Source: Pyxidicoccus caerfyrddinensis (GTDB lineage: Bacteria; Myxococcota; Myxococcia; Myxococcales; Myxococcaceae). From it: a stretch of DNA of 64,000 nt. Where the stretch lies: the NCBI RefSeq assembly GCF_010894405.1, contig NZ_JAAIYA010000001.1:552965-616964 (forward strand), read 5' to 3'. The translations under genes and the position numbers were made by a program. This document shows positions 62,935 through 64,000 of the stretch, piece after piece (position 1 is the stretch's first letter; the number at the start of each line of letters is the position of its first letter). The notes beneath the pieces are model-generated. The model was not told the DNA's origin, searched no databases, and saw only the letters and a list, made by a program, of their open reading frames with translations.

Positions 62935-63564
62935 TCACGAAACGACCACGTTGAGCACGCGCACCACCTGCTGCCAGTCTCCGTGCACGCGCCGCTCGCC
63001 CGTGAGCTTCACCCGCACGTTGCCGCCGCCGTCGCCAGTCACTTCGAGCATCAATCGGCCGTGTCGGTCGACAGTCGTCCTCACGTTGGCGATGCCCGGC
63101 CGGTCGACCTCGACGTTGACCGCGCGCCACCGGTCGTCCTCGTGGGCGGTCCTGGAGAACTCCGGCCCGAGGAAGACGCTGAGCTGCGCCCGGCGCGCCT
63201 GCCCGCGCTCGAGCGCATAGGTCCTTGGAATCTCGCGGACGTCGGGACTCGGCGGCAGCACACGAACCGCCGCCGAGTGCTCGAAGGGCAGCGCTTCCTC
63301 GCGCAGCTCGCTGCCAACCACGATTCGCCGGTATGTCCCGCTGAACGTCACCCGCGCCTCTCCGTGGTGCCGGCCGTCGATGCACAGCCTGTTCAGGTTG
63401 GTGTCGAACCGGGCCTGGGCGACCTCGGGAGGCTCGACGCGCACCGTCGAGCTCTTGACCGCGCGGCGGACCTCGATGCAGGTCGTCTGCCCGACTTCAA
63501 TCGTTCTTCGTTCCTGCGCGGCCGCCGAGCCAGCCATCAAGACGAAAAGGAGTGCCCACCTCAT
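62935..63564 (-). CDS. Secreted protein, secretin-N-like, second copy
   Basis: Identical in protein sequence to the gene at 53492-54121 and, by eye, in DNA: 209 residues, signal peptide MRWALLFVLMAGSAAAQ, CpaC-N-like beta domain. It follows the sigma-factor gene by 119 bp on the opposite strand. Its own start overlaps the DUF4189 stop by 4 bases (ATGA). Confidence 0.6.
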   Translation of the reverse strand: MRWALLFVLMAGSAAAQERRTIEVGQTTCIEVRRAVKSSTVRVEPPEVAQARFDTNLNRLCIDGRHHGEARVTFSGTYRRIVVGSELREEALPFEHSAAVRVLPPSPDVREIPRTYALERGQARRAQLSVFLGPEFSRTAHEDDRWRAVNVEVDRPGIANVRTTVDRHGRLMLEVTGDGGGNVRVKLTGERRVHGDWQQVVRVLNVVVS

Positions 63565-63980
63565 CGCGAACCCTCCTCTGCATTCTCCGCCGTCTCTCCG
63601 AACCGGTCATTCCAGCCGATGCGCGGCCAGCCGCAGCTCCCGGCACCGCTGCTGTTGCACTTCTGGACCGCCGACACGTACGCGTCCTCGATGCTCGACG
63701 CGCCACACGACGCTCCGAGTGCCCGCGTGTGCCCGCCCGCCTTCCGGCTGAACGAGATGGAGCCGAAGCCGGGGCCGTCGCAAGAGACGTGGACCTGGCA
63801 GGCACGCCGCGTGCGCCGCTGGCACGACTTCAGCGCGGCGCGCTCTGCTGCTTCCTGTGTCGGCTGGTTGTAGCTGTAGCCGTACGTCATGTCGTCGGCC
63901 ATGGCGACCGCGCTCGCGGCCAGCGCGGGGTTCGTTGCCACCATCAGTGTCGCAATCACCAGGCTTCGTCGGGAGTTCAT
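63561..63980 (-). CDS. DUF4189-domain secreted protein, second copy
   Basis: Identical to the gene at 54118-54537: 139 residues, signal peptide and DUF4189 cysteine pattern. Complete within the window; its upstream region reaches the right edge. Confidence 0.75.
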   Translation of the reverse strand: MNSRRSLVIATLMVATNPALAASAVAMADDMTYGYSYNQPTQEAAERAALKSCQRRTRRACQVHVSCDGPGFGSISFSRKAGGHTRALGASCGASSIEDAYVSAVQKCNSSGAGSCGWPRIGWNDRFGETAENAEEGSR

Positions 63981-64000
63981 CGTGTCCTCTCCTCGTGTCT

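Larger units (their letters stand above)
62931..64000. repeat. Long direct repeat, copy 2 (runs off the window)
   Basis: Second copy of the cassette described at 53488-54557, starting at TGCTCACGAAACGACC (62931). It continues at least to the right edge at 64000. Confidence 0.9.

Overview
The window looks like chromosomal DNA of a myxobacterium, most likely Myxococcaceae (Myxococcus, Corallococcus or Pyxidicoccus). Third-codon-position GC is very high, lipoproteins with LxGC-type lipoboxes are abundant, genes sit in short operons on both strands, and there are many paralogous secreted proteins of unknown function. The genus is inferred; no rRNA or other species marker is present.

Layout. 1-12 kb is mostly core: the start of an Hsp70 gene, a UvrD/PcrA-type helicase, a HEAT/TPR-like lipoprotein, an NlpC/P60-like lipoprotein, a family 2 glycosyltransferase, and a run of zinc-ribbon repeat protein, ComEA-like protein and aspartate kinase (lysC). 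Histidine ammonia-lyase (hutH) is divergent from lysC. hutH ends against the isolated 3' end of a tRNA gene with its terminator, which looks like an integration scar. 12-40 kb is accessory: secreted and lipid-anchored proteins, a trypsin-like protease, three regulators divergent from small metabolic or membrane genes (LysR/RidA, AraC/aldo-keto reductase with a perfect 17-bp inverted repeat, TetR/DUF1304 with nested palindromes), a collagen-like lipoprotein broken at a C7 tract, a three-gene cassette of different base style (23.4-24.9 kb), two secreted paralogues flanking a coiled-coil membrane protein, a giant carboxypeptidase-regulatory-like protein, a class C beta-lactamase fold protein, an LVIVD-repeat lipoprotein with a leftover paralogue tail, and a divergent methyltransferase / 2OG-Fe(II) oxygenase pair.

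40-59 kb is the most unusual part. A two-gene unit encodes a DUF4157 (HEAWH) protein with a possible Cys/His C-terminal domain and a 2,666-residue protein with three LamG-like domains and eleven 29-residue C-terminal repeats. It is divergent from a TIR-NB-ARC-TPR (STAND) protein. Further on are a TIR protein with a GATase1/DUF4350-like C-terminus and a DUF4062 protein with a nucleoside 2-deoxyribosyltransferase-like C-terminus in clearly lower-GC DNA. Between them lie decayed genes (FAD monooxygenase, pirin). This reads as a defence/toxin island next to a candidate secreted-effector locus. A two-gene cassette (secretin-N-like plus DUF4189) occurs twice with no visible difference, at 53.5 kb and again at 62.9 kb running off the window.

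59-63 kb holds a GIDE-like membrane protein, a lipoprotein, and a carboxymuconolactone decarboxylase overlapping an ECF41/SigJ-type sigma factor. No rRNA, complete tRNA, CRISPR array, transposase or integrase gene was recognised.
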